A stretch of DNA of 64,000 nucleotides, from contig JAIXMQ010000033.1 in assembly GCA_025716855.1 (NCBI GenBank), positions 124,001 to 188,000 on the forward strand, in the 5' to 3' direction. Position numbers and translations under genes: made by a program. Positions 1 to 10,761 of this stretch are shown here, piece after piece (positions within the stretch are counted from its first letter, which is position 1; each line of letters opens with the position of its first letter). This stretch comes from Pilaira anomala. Its lineage: Eukaryota; Mucoromycota; Mucoromycetes; Mucorales; Mucoraceae. The notes beneath the pieces are model-generated. The model was not told the DNA's origin. It saw nothing but the letters and a program-made list of their open reading frames with translations, and did no database searches.

Positions 1-190
1 TTCAGCTTCATATACAAGGAGCTCTTCCTTACTGTAGAATACTTGTTACAAGAATCAGAAATATAATTAATGTTATTTTAGTGTAAAATATAAAAGGTTT
101 ATGATTAAAGTTTGCATACCAGTTGTTGTAATTATCTTACAAGAGTCAGATAAAATTATTCTTATTAATTTGTGGTCGATGAACAAGGTA
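1..190. other. Left flank of the inverted-repeat element, no gene seen
   Basis: AT-rich unique sequence to the left of the inverted-repeat element. No convincing coding region, RNA gene or repeat is visible. It ends at an AATT tetranucleotide (191-194) that is also present on the far side of the element at 8161-8164. Confidence 0.5.
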
Positions 191-2165
191 AATTCTTGGG
201 GGCACCACAATCGGCACCACAAAAAAAAAAAAAAAAAAAAAAAAAAAGCAGGCTTTTGGCCTTTGGACTTCCTGACTGTGGTGTCTTTTGAGCTTTATGC
301 ATTAACCCAAGGATTCATACAGCTAACCTTGTACCTACACTTTATCAACCGTATAAGTTCAAGTTTAGTTATAAATAAAAACTAATTGGTTTTTGCAATG
401 AATTAAAGACATATAATGAAAAAAAAAGTTCAGCTGTAAAAAATAGTGTAATCTTGTTGAGGTCAATCTTGAGGGAAACTTATTGAATGGTACATAAAGA
501 CAAGACACTTTAAAAAAGAATGGGTTTATTTATGTATATCACAACATGTCAAAGAAAATTAAGTTTAATCTAGCCTTTTTTTTTATTACAATAATTATTT
601 AAAAAAAGTTACTAGTGCTTTAGCCTTTACAATCCGGAAAGGAAAAGTTTCTGAATTCAAAGTTTCCCAAGACAAACCACGAGGAGGTCCACTAGCTGAA
701 GTCTCAAAAATAAGAATGCAACGGATAAGTACAACAACACAACAATCAATGATAATATTTTTCTTAGAGATGACTACCAAGATAAGAACCATCAATCCAA
801 CTCTCCCTTCGATATTCGTATGGTTTTACGTGCCATTACACCCAGGATTAAACTGCACGAACCGCTCGTAAACGAGGACGGAAGAGAAGGAGACAGGACT
901 TACCATGATAGAACATACTCGCCAAAAAATAGAATCACTAACTGCTGCGGTGTTGTGGCAACAATCAACCTTTGATCATAATACTTTCCTTTGAGATGAC
1001 ATCTACCGAGATGAGAACCATCAATCCAACTCTCCCTACGATATCCGTATGGTTTTACGTGCCATTACACCCAGGATTGAACTGCACGAACCGCTCGTAA
1101 ACGAGGACGGAAGAGAAGGAGACAGGACCCATCAAGATAGAGCATACTCGCCAGAAAATAGAATTCACAAAACTTGATCATTGCTTTTACAAACCCGTTG
1201 CATTGCTGAAACTGTTAGAAACTGCTTGGAAACATAATATATATAAAAAAAAAATGACTTACCATCATAACAACAACCGTTTTGTCCTTTTGATTTCAAG
1301 TTCCAGCAGACTACAAATAGCAATATTTCTAAAATGAGTTTTAGAAACTGTTAGAAACTGTTTGGAAACATAATATATATAAAATAAAATAAAAAGTAAC
1401 TTACCATCATAACAACAACTAAAGCAGTACCAGTATTAGTCAGAGCAATACCTATCATAGCAACACCTGTCCTAGCAGCACCTGTCATAGCAACACCGCC
1501 AGTCATAACAATAACCGGCAGTACTAAATAAGCAAACACCCGGTGATGACAGCAAAAACTCGATACTATGGCACCATATTAACTGTATCACAAATAGAAC
1601 AAGATACCCGACAAAAGAAACCCAGAAGCAACTGGTATTCAAATCTTTAAATCTTTATGCAGCAATACACTTAACCTCCCAGAAGTAAACTTCTAGGACC
1701 AGGAACTATCCCATGGTAAGTTAATTACAGATGAAGAATAAAGAAATGTCGAGATCTATACTAATCCGCAAGTAGAGAACTAATGCATTACACTTCGAGA
1801 AGTGCTGATTGCGGCATGTCAAAACATTGTAAATGTTCCACGGTAAGAAAACCGCTACATTCGCATCGCAATCAAACAATAGAACACCATACCTTGCAAA
1901 AAAAAAGATAAGGATGGGTATAAAAGGAGGAACAACAGGATTATTTTGTATATTTTTTTTTATTCGTAATCTTGATGATGACGTTTCCAAAAAAAAATTA
2001 TGGTAAAAAAAAAAATGTGTCACAAAAAAAAACCACAGAGACTGAAGCGCCGTAGAAACAGAATTTATTATTATCTCACATTAACATAAACGTAAAGGCT
2101 TTATAATTTTCAAACTAATGTTGTGGTTACAGTCTTTGGTTGGATTGAAAGCTTAATTGAGCTCC
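191..2165 (-). repeat. Left arm of the inverted repeat (1.97 kb)
   Basis: This is the reverse complement of 6189-8164 with no substitution found by reading; the only difference is a 27-nt versus 28-nt homopolymer next to the terminus. Three short reading frames in it translate identically in the other arm. It contains an internal direct duplication of about 125 nt, seen in the right arm at about 7226-7350 and 7456-7580. It also contains a Val/Ala/Thr-rich stretch built from GGTGTTGCTATGACA-like units. None of the short frames looks like a conserved protein. A diverged copy lies near 54.2-56.06 kb. Confidence 0.9.
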
Positions 2166-2819
2166 GTGGGTAAATTTAACAGTAGGTAAAGGGCAACAGC
2201 GGAAATATTATTACTCTATATTATGTATAAAAAGAGGATATCTTTCAATTAACGAGTGTGTAAACACAACTACAACATTACTTTTGATTTGTGGTTTTAT
2301 GTAAGCGTATTATCAACAAGCATTACCCCTCTTTTATATATATATATATATATATACTTATAGACAAAGATATAAAATTAAAGAACATCATGTACATATT
2401 ATTTACCACCTTTTCTTTTTCTTTTTCATATGCCTTAGTATAAAGTGAAATGAGTTGAATGTGCTTCTACAGTCAGTGTTAATTATTGTCATATATATAT
2501 ATACATCTAATTGGGCTCTTTGTTGACTGAATGTTTGATTATTGGTTCAGGTCAAATAAATAACTACCATTAAAGCTTTCATTATCCTGTGTTCTAAAGG
2601 AAGCTATTTTCATGTTACCAATCTTGTCTGTACCAGGTACCGCTATTTTATCACCGCTCCTGTTACCAAGTCAGTTTGTTTAAGACTATCATCATATTTA
2701 TATATATATATATATATATAAATGATTTAATTTTTAACATATAGACGGATATTTTTAATAATTAAAAGGCCTGATCATCTTTTTTTTTTGATTTTGGTAC
2801 TTTTGTCTATTTTTATTTA

Positions 2820-3627
2820 GATTTCCTTAACAGCTTTGAAATGATTAATGAAGACCTCCAATCTAATACTTTCCAAATCCAAGCTTTGACTGAATATTTG
2901 GAAGAAATACGTTAAAAGTTACAATTACAGCAGCAATTCACTCCCTCACACGTTTCAGCTGGTACCAACATAGATTTGGATTACGGCCCCAAGGCTAATT
3001 GCTTCTGATATCATCCCTGCTGAGCGACTGCAACAAGCTTTATCTGGTAAAGGTGAGGATTTTTTCGATCATCACTGGACGAATTTGATCTACACAAACG
3101 TACACCTTCGCCTCAACTTTTTCTGTAAGTCATAACAGAGAACATGCATAAAGCCATTCAAGTAGCTGGCCGTGGATCACATCTCCAACAATACAATCGT
3201 TTTCTTAATAGTTACTAATCAGCAACTAAGCCAAAAGGTTAAAATACTTAATTCTCCTAATATTGGGCAAATTTCATCACTCGAATAATCGATCGAACAT
3301 TTGAAACAATCCATATCTAAGTTTTAATAGTTATTGTCAGTAACTTTACACCATCATTCACTAATTTTGCAATTAATTCTCTAACTTCACATCATTATTC
3401 TCTAAGAGTATATTTACTTTTGCTAAGAACACATTTATTTTCTCTGAATAGAGGGATGTCTATCAAGTAAGTTTTTAACTCGAACTTTCTATTCCCCTTT
3501 CTCTTATAAACCGATAAAACTTCTGCCTCTGGAAATATAAACGAGTCCCGAAATTTTATTTTATTTTTAGTTTGAAAAATAAAGTGACAATTTCATTGTT
3601 ATCAAATAAGAACATATTTGTGTTGAA

Positions 3628-3628
<1 letters not shown>
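2820..3628 (+). pseudogene. Decayed gag-like coding relic ending in a poly-A tail
   Basis: Read on the plus strand, 2830-3100 gives stretches of plausible protein (EMINEDLQSNTFQIQALTEY, then QQQFTPSHVSAGTNIDLDYG, then RLIASDIIPAERLQQALSGK). They are interrupted by a TAA stop and a frame change. The same stop and the same frame change occur in the diverged copy at about 53.35-53.65 kb, so the lesions are older than the duplication, or the frame was never translated in this form. An AATAAA at 3578-3583 precedes a run of 62 A's starting at 3629, which is the look of a reverse-transcribed poly-adenylated RNA. The gag-like label is impressionistic; no zinc knuckle or reverse transcriptase is present. 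Confidence 0.5.

Positions 3629-3690
<62 letters not shown>
3629..3690 (+). repeat. 62-nt poly-A tract
   Basis: This is an uninterrupted run of 62 adenines inside the element core, 46 nt downstream of an AATAAA hexamer. It is most simply read as the retained tail of a retroposed RNA whose body is the gag-like relic upstream. Very long homopolymers are frequent in this genome, so chance expansion cannot be excluded. Confidence 0.8.
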
Positions 3691-3694
<4 letters not shown>

Positions 3695-4232
3695 CGAACT
3701 AAATAAAGCACAGCCATTGTTTAGACCTCTTTAAAAATTATAAGAAAAATTAAAAGGCAATTCACATGAAATTTTGGTCTGGACGAAATGTTATTTTGTT
3801 AATAAACTTGTAATTGCACATATACACATACCGATATGAAGGCACCTGAAATTAAAATGTTGTCAAACGCTCTTTATACTTAGTAAATTTACAAAGATGT
3901 CCATACCTCAATTGAATTTTATTTTGATCAAGATGCGGTGATATAAATTGGTTTCATTATAATTGTTGCAAAGTCTGGTGAAATTGTCTATTATAATAAT
4001 AAGCATATGTTTTAGTAGCGTCAAACAGACATGCTTTATTGTTCTTCTTTGACAACCACCATTCAAAAAGCCCACTATTATCATAATAACATTTTCAAAA
4101 AGAAAGACTAACCCAGTAATGCTGGTATGTATAATGGCCACCCATATTCACGAAGAAATGTAATTTCTCTATAAATAAATAACATAAATTTGCTCAGGTT
4201 ATTTTTTTTATTTTTATTAAAACTTCAACAGA

Positions 4233-5230
4233 ATGGAACAATTCAATACTTCTTCCTCTAACCCAGCTGTAGAACAACAAAACAGTGAAGCAGACACTAA
4301 GTCATTGCATCTTAATGAACAGCTAACTTTTCGATATCAATCTGCTCTTGATTTCCTTTTTTCTCAAGAAAAGATTACTAAATGTGCCATCTCCGCCACG
4401 TCTCCTGATAAACAGCGAAGATTTATTAATTTCTCGGACCGCGTAAAGAAAGAATGGATCCCGTCTAATCAATTACTTGAATCAACTGGTGAAATTAAAT
4501 GTACCCAAATCAATACTGGAAAAAGAGATTATTATACAATTATTTTATGTACGTATATAGTAAACAGTTCGCTTTTATTACATAATACTTATCTTTTCTT
4601 TTATATAATCTAGTTTATATTTTTGTTATATCTCTTTTTATTAATGTTACTTATGGTATCTATCAACGACGTAATCGTAAAAAAGCTAAGAACAATAATT
4701 TGGCGCCCCAAAATCAAGCCCAATATAATGCTGTACCAGATCCAAGAGATAAACAAGAGAATATTGCACCAGATCTAAGAAATGGTGAAGAAAACATTGT
4801 ACCAAATCCAAGAAATAATCAAGAAGACACTGGACCAAATCTAGGAGAAACCCAAGGCGACGATGTACCAAATATAAGGGACAATCGAGCCAACATTGTA
4901 CCAGATTCAAGAGATAATCAAGAGAATACTGCACCAGATCCAAGAAATAGTGAAGAAAACATTGTACCAAATCCAAGAAATAATCAAGAAGACACTGGAC
5001 TAGGTCCAGGAGAAGAGAACCAAGATGATTCAGTCGATAATTTATCTCTTTTAAGACGCTCGAGATATCTTTTGGATCGTTTGGGTTTTATTCCAGGAGA
5101 AACTGCACCTGATCCAAGAAATAATAAAGAAGACACTGTAGCAGATCCAAGAAATCCTGTAGATCACAGAAGACAAAATCGACGTGGTGGAAGAAGGAAT
5201 TTTAATCTTGGTGTACCGCCAGCAAACTAG
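4233..5230 (+). CDS. Single-pass membrane protein with DPRN-type tandem repeats, inside the element
   Basis: Two exons, 4233-4548 and 4614-5230, joined across a GT...TAG intron, give 310 residues with a consistent phase. Residues 1-100 are soluble and polar. A strongly hydrophobic segment spans the splice junction at about 103-122 (core IFVISLFINVTYG) and is followed by a basic QRRNRKK stop-transfer, predicting one membrane span. The C-terminal half is built of degenerate units of about 18 residues around PDPRNNQED. It ends in a basic RRQNRRGGRRN tail. There is no signal peptide. I do not recognise the family. It is the only apparently intact gene in the core of the inverted-repeat element, so it may be element cargo or a host gene caught inside. 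The clean splice phase argues that it is expressed. Confidence 0.75.
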
Positions 5231-6188
5231 TTACAAACCGTAACTTTTCTACAAACTTTTTGAGCTTTTTTTTTTGGGCTAGTTGTAAAAATAAATGAAT
5301 GTTACTTTTTTTTATAAAAAAAAATTAGAAATATTCTTATTAACTATCTAATTACATTTATTTTGTTCAGATGTATATTTTCTCAAGACGAAAAAAGCTG
5401 TCTATATTATGACTAGCAAAGAGAAGATATATCCTGAAATGATGGTAACTATTGAATGACATGAAAACCATCACTATTATGACTGTACATTTTATGTGTA
5501 AGAAACAAATTGTATTCCATTTTCTGCTTCATTTTTAACTATGTAACAACTATTGAAGATATATTTCTTCATAATATGAGCTGGCTTTATCCAATAACTT
5601 CAACTGAATTAGATGGTCTATATGATTTGAATTAAGCTATATACTCTGAATTAAGCTATATACTCTGATACATTTCATTCACTTATTATGTCGACCAAGT
5701 TTATAATAAGTACTACACTAATAAATAAACCTATCAGCTACGTAAAAAAATTAAGTTTTTTCTGTTTTATTTATACTTGTAGAAACAATTATCAGATAGG
5801 CCAACAAGATTCTATAACTTGAATCACCGTTACATTATATTCTTCACTCTAAACCTTGAGTGATAAATCAATGCATAGACCAGCTAGATTCGATCGAATA
5901 AGTGAGGGGGAATAAGTAGGGGCCACCTTTCGGTGTTTACCGTTGAAGAAGATATCATCTTCTCTTTTTCTTTTTCTTTCCTTAAATAAAAAAAAAAAAA
6001 AAAAAAAAATGAGTTATGTATCAAGCTCGTTTCAACTGAGTGTATTATTACCCAAGGAATTGGAGGCCTGATTGACTGTTGTCATACTATTGAGAAGGAA
6101 ATTCTTGGTGTGTAAGAAGTGAATTAATACTTCCACTGTTGCTCTTTCGTATGTATTCTTTTCTTTTACCTACTTTTAATTTACCCAT
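5231..6188. other. Core-to-arm spacer of the element, no gene
   Basis: AT-rich spacer with a poly-A run at about 5987-6009 and no convincing reading frame. The last 60 bases or so resemble the sequence just inside the left arm but are clearly diverged from it. Confidence 0.5.
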
Positions 6189-8164
6189 GGAGCTCAATTA
6201 AGCTTTCAATCCAACCAAAGACTGTAACCACAACATTAGTTTGAAAATTATAAAGCCTTTACGTTTATGTTAATGTGAGATAATAATAAATTCTGTTTCT
6301 ACGGCGCTTCAGTCTCTGTGGTTTTTTTTTGTGACACATTTTTTTTTTTACCATAATTTTTTTTTGGAAACGTCATCATCAAGATTACGAATAAAAAAAA
6401 ATATACAAAATAATCCTGTTGTTCCTCCTTTTATACCCATCCTTATCTTTTTTTTTGCAAGGTATGGTGTTCTATTGTTTGATTGCGATGCGAATGTAGC
6501 GGTTTTCTTACCGTGGAACATTTACAATGTTTTGACATGCCGCAATCAGCACTTCTCGAAGTGTAATGCATTAGTTCTCTACTTGCGGATTAGTATAGAT
6601 CTCGACATTTCTTTATTCTTCATCTGTAATTAACTTACCATGGGATAGTTCCTGGTCCTAGAAGTTTACTTCTGGGAGGTTAAGTGTATTGCTGCATAAA
6701 GATTTAAAGATTTGAATACCAGTTGCTTCTGGGTTTCTTTTGTCGGGTATCTTGTTCTATTTGTGATACAGTTAATATGGTGCCATAGTATCGAGTTTTT
6801 GCTGTCATCACCGGGTGTTTGCTTATTTAGTACTGCCGGTTATTGTTATGACTGGCGGTGTTGCTATGACAGGTGCTGCTAGGACAGGTGTTGCTATGAT
6901 AGGTATTGCTCTGACTAATACTGGTACTGCTTTAGTTGTTGTTATGATGGTAAGTTACTTTTTATTTTATTTTATATATATTATGTTTCCAAACAGTTTC
7001 TAACAGTTTCTAAAACTCATTTTAGAAATATTGCTATTTGTAGTCTGCTGGAACTTGAAATCAAAAGGACAAAACGGTTGTTGTTATGATGGTAAGTCAT
7101 TTTTTTTTTATATATATTATGTTTCCAAGCAGTTTCTAACAGTTTCAGCAATGCAACGGGTTTGTAAAAGCAATGATCAAGTTTTGTGAATTCTATTTTC
7201 TGGCGAGTATGCTCTATCTTGATGGGTCCTGTCTCCTTCTCTTCCGTCCTCGTTTACGAGCGGTTCGTGCAGTTCAATCCTGGGTGTAATGGCACGTAAA
7301 ACCATACGGATATCGTAGGGAGAGTTGGATTGATGGTTCTCATCTCGGTAGATGTCATCTCAAAGGAAAGTATTATGATCAAAGGTTGATTGTTGCCACA
7401 ACACCGCAGCAGTTAGTGATTCTATTTTTTGGCGAGTATGTTCTATCATGGTAAGTCCTGTCTCCTTCTCTTCCGTCCTCGTTTACGAGCGGTTCGTGCA
7501 GTTTAATCCTGGGTGTAATGGCACGTAAAACCATACGAATATCGAAGGGAGAGTTGGATTGATGGTTCTTATCTTGGTAGTCATCTCTAAGAAAAATATT
7601 ATCATTGATTGTTGTGTTGTTGTACTTATCCGTTGCATTCTTATTTTTGAGACTTCAGCTAGTGGACCTCCTCGTGGTTTGTCTTGGGAAACTTTGAATT
7701 CAGAAACTTTTCCTTTCCGGATTGTAAAGGCTAAAGCACTAGTAACTTTTTTTAAATAATTATTGTAATAAAAAAAAAGGCTAGATTAAACTTAATTTTC
7801 TTTGACATGTTGTGATATACATAAATAAACCCATTCTTTTTTAAAGTGTCTTGTCTTTATGTACCATTCAATAAGTTTCCCTCAAGATTGACCTCAACAA
7901 GATTACACTATTTTTTACAGCTGAACTTTTTTTTTCATTATATGTCTTTAATTCATTGCAAAAACCAATTAGTTTTTATTTATAACTAAACTTGAACTTA
8001 TACGGTTGATAAAGTGTAGGTACAAGGTTAGCTGTATGAATCCTTGGGTTAATGCATAAAGCTCAAAAGACACCACAGTCAGGAAGTCCAAAGGCCAAAA
8101 GCCTGCTTTTTTTTTTTTTTTTTTTTTTTTTTTTGTGGTGCCGATTGTGGTGCCCCCAAGAATT
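6189..8164 (+). repeat. Right arm of the inverted repeat (1.97 kb)
   Basis: This is the inverted partner of 191-2165. Identity starts abruptly at 6189. The roughly 60 bases just before it (about 6125-6188) are still recognisably homologous to the left side but carry several substitutions and an insertion of about 20 nt. Two segments, at 6941-7010 and 7079-7146, share the sequence GTTATGATG followed by GTAAGT and an AT-rich stretch. They resemble duplicated exon-donor junctions, so the arm may derive from a spliced transcript. It ends with a 28-nt T tract and then the CCCCCAAG terminus. Confidence 0.9.
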
Positions 8165-8818
8165 CACCCTGAATAATAGAGCCTAAAAAAACATCCCTGT
8201 TTGTGTGGCGTGTGAAAGCAAATAAAGAATTCAATAACAGTCAAGCGTATGGTCAATGCGAATTCCAGTGACAGTCAGCCCTCATTCAGTTACTAACTCA
8301 TTACTGCGATCTAAACCCCCCCCCCCCCAACTCTACTCATACACACACGAGCTTTCAAAATTGGAAATGTACCTAGTAAAAATAGCAGTACAAGGAATTT
8401 ACACTCTATTATAAAATTAACCTGCTCGTACATCTTACTTAAGTCCTGAATAATATTCCCTCTTTGTATCTTTTTTCTTTTCTTGACAAAATATTAGCAA
8501 TTAAGGACTAAATAGAGATTACTATACACTATAAAAAGGGGAAAATAATAACCTTATTTTTTAGTAACTATAAGAATGAAGTTTTTTTTTTTTTGGGTCA
8601 ATTCCTACTATTATTATGATGTACATATTTATTTGTAAGTAAAACATTTTCTTGAAATTAAAATATACGTATTCGCATCAAGTATTACATTGTTTGAGCA
8701 CATATCAAATATATGTATGGGTCAGAACTACTATCAAAGTTATAGTATATAAAGCAAACCCCGGGTAGTAATAATAATAATACTCACTATTTCCTCTATT
8801 ATTTATTTATTTTTTATT
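8165..8818. other. Spacer between the element and the coiled-coil gene
   Basis: AT-rich spacer holding a short C tract near 8317 and no gene that can be supported. The 3' end of the minus-strand gene at 8819 lies at its right edge. Confidence 0.5.
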
Positions 8819-9722
8819 CTAAATTGACAGTAATTTGGGTTTTTTAGACAATCTATTATCACTATGTTCTGAGCTATCATCACCCCCATCATCCTCTTTT
8901 ATTTCAGTATGATTCTCGGGACCTAAGTTTATTTGTAATTTAATATAATCTCGAGTAAAAAAAAAAATAAAAAAAAAATGTCTCGTTCTATTTATTACCT
9001 CCTCCTTCTCTCGGCCTTCCTTTTCTAGTCGTTCTTAAAGCGTTTGCCCAAGACTTGCTAATTAACCGTCTAGCGCCCCAATAGCCTATACATAAATTTA
9101 ACGGTACACCTAAACTAATCGCTTCCCGCTCTACCATTTCAAACGCAACGCGTTGTGTAGCCGTATCAATGGATTTCCATGATTTACTCACATCCTCGCC
9201 TCGTTCCTCAATATATTTTTTTAGGTCCATCACAACATGAACCATGGTCTTTTGTAATCTAAATAATCTCAACCCTGCTTCTTCTTCGTCGACATTCATA
9301 TAGGTTTTTGTCATTCGCTTTAATTCAGCTAGTCTATTATCTTTCTTTTTTTGATCTTGAACTAAAATTTTAGATGGGGCAGGAACACTTCGTACAAGAG
9401 ACGCAGTTATGTTGTTGTCAGTTGAGTTAATATCAATAGTATTATTACTACTACTATGGTCGCTATTACCACTATTATTCATATTTGAGCTATTCGAATC
9501 CATCACCGATTCCTTTAAGCGATTTAATTCTGCTAGTATTGTCGCATGACGTTCATCATGATCTGTCAGCTCTTGCAATATTCGCTTCATGGTAGATTCC
9601 AAGCATGATATTTGCTCTTTTAATTCTTTTACTTCATTTTTCGTTTCTTGTTGTTGTGTCTTCAGTAATTTATTTTCGTTTCTCAACGATTGTAATTCAT
9701 CTGACCTATCTCTTTCTGACAT
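8819..9722 (-). CDS. Coiled-coil protein of unknown function, probably nuclear
   Basis: Two exons (9722-8999 and 8949-8819) join in phase to 284 residues. Stopping at the first in-frame stop would give only 244 and would miss the acidic tail. Residues 1-75 form a heptad-rich coiled coil (ELQSLRNENKLLK onward). Residues 76-105 are a Ser/Asn-rich linker. About 130-235 is a compact Trp-containing helical region (GLRLFRLQKTMVHVVMDLKK) ending in a basic RKGRPREGG stretch. The second exon supplies an acidic EDDGGDDSSEHSD segment and a terminal KKPKLL motif that could be a nuclear localisation signal. I do not recognise the family; nuclear location and multimerisation through the coiled coil are inference. 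Confidence 0.8.
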
Positions 9723-9957
9723 TCTGTAAAAAGAAAGAAAAAAAAAGAAAAAATAAAAAAAAAGTGTAGTTTATGTTAATAAGAAAAAGAAAAATGCAGG
9801 TTAAATACAGAGTAATTGTAATTTATTATAAAAAAATAACAGGTCAGAGTTTCCTTTTTTTTTATATATATGGATACCACAAAAAATTGACAAGCAAAAC
9901 ATTGGCAGGTCATGTACAACGCTTTAAGGTCTGAGTTACCTTGAGCGATCCTTTTGT

Positions 9958-10761
9958 TTATCTGTAATACAATTCAAGATTCATGCCATCATGCAACTCA
10001 TCTAACATTATAAAAAAAAAGTCATTATACACATACATAGATATAAAATAATCAGGAAAAAAAAATATACTTACAATCATCCAAAGTAATATGATCTTTA
10101 AACTCTTTATACCATTTCTTTAATACGATCTTGCTTGGTTCAGTACCAATCTGTGCTGCCACAAGCTTTTTAAAGTCCCCTACAAGATCGTTGGGTGCAC
10201 ACTTGACTCGAACCTTTTTACCTAATCGATCATTCACCTCCAATTCAATCAAACTATAGCTTGGTGTAGCCTTCATCGTCTTTTTGATACCTGGCTAAAT
10301 AATAATAATAATAAAAATATATCAATGAATAAAAATTACAAACTATGAATTCTTATCCCTTCCTCTTTTACCTTTTCACTAAGTCGAGTCTTTTCTTTAG
10401 GTGGGCTGCGTGATCTTCTTTTGGGTGAGCTGGATCGGTTACGACTAGAACGGTCTTGTCTACGAGGAGGAGAACGATCATCTCTGCTACGACGGTCGTC
10501 TCTATTATAACGATCTTCTCTACTATAGCGATCTTCTCTACTATAACGATCGTCTCTGCTACGACGAGGTGGTGAGCGATCGTCTCTACTGCGGCGAGGT
10601 GGTGAGCGATCGTCTCTACTACGACGAGGTGGTGAGCGATCATCTCTACGAGTGGATGAATCTTTGTTGTGTTGAGGAGAACGATCTCTGCGTGAATCCT
10701 CTTTACGTGAATCCTCTTTACGAGAATCTTGAGATTCCTTCTTTTCTTTATCTAAAGACAT
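9958..10761 (-). CDS. RS-domain protein fused to a Hub1/UBL5 ubiquitin-like domain
   Basis: Three exons (10761-10372, 10294-10075, 10001-9958) give 217 residues in one continuous frame. Residues 1-130 are a classic arginine-serine domain with repeated [10 protein letters not shown] and SREDRY units. About 138 to the end is a full Hub1/UBL5 domain: [17 protein letters not shown], then [18 protein letters not shown], then the diagnostic [13 protein letters not shown] ending with a Tyr-Tyr pair instead of Gly-Gly. Hub1 proteins are normally about 73 residues and bind spliceosome proteins (Snu66, Prp38) non-covalently to tune 5' splice-site use. RS domains mediate contacts between splicing factors. 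The fusion rests on the in-phase intron at 10371-10295. The alternative is two adjacent genes, with Hub1 starting at an internal ATG at 10276. The Hub1 identity is very secure; the fusion is likely. Confidence 0.8.

Larger units (their letters stand above)
195..8160. mobile_element. 8-kb foldback / long-terminal-inverted-repeat element
   Basis: Two 1.97-kb arms (191-2165 and 6189-8164) are inverted copies of each other around a core of about 4 kb, and AATT sits at both outer edges. Positions in the two arms pair so that left plus right equals 8354 throughout, which means no indels other than one base in an A/T tract. The outer terminus reads CTTGGGGGCACCAC and then a 27-28 nt A tract. No transposase or reverse transcriptase is recognisable, so the element would be non-autonomous, or a segmental inverted duplication that mimics one. 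AATT is palindromic, so it could be a 4-bp target duplication or part of the repeat. The core carries a decayed gag-like relic with a poly-A tail and a spliced membrane-protein gene. Confidence 0.7.

Noticed and set aside
1351..1539. Short Val/Thr-rich frames within the inverted arms taken as genes
   Set aside because: They are tandem-repeat translations that end at a donor-like site, and conservation between arms follows from DNA identity, not from selection on protein.
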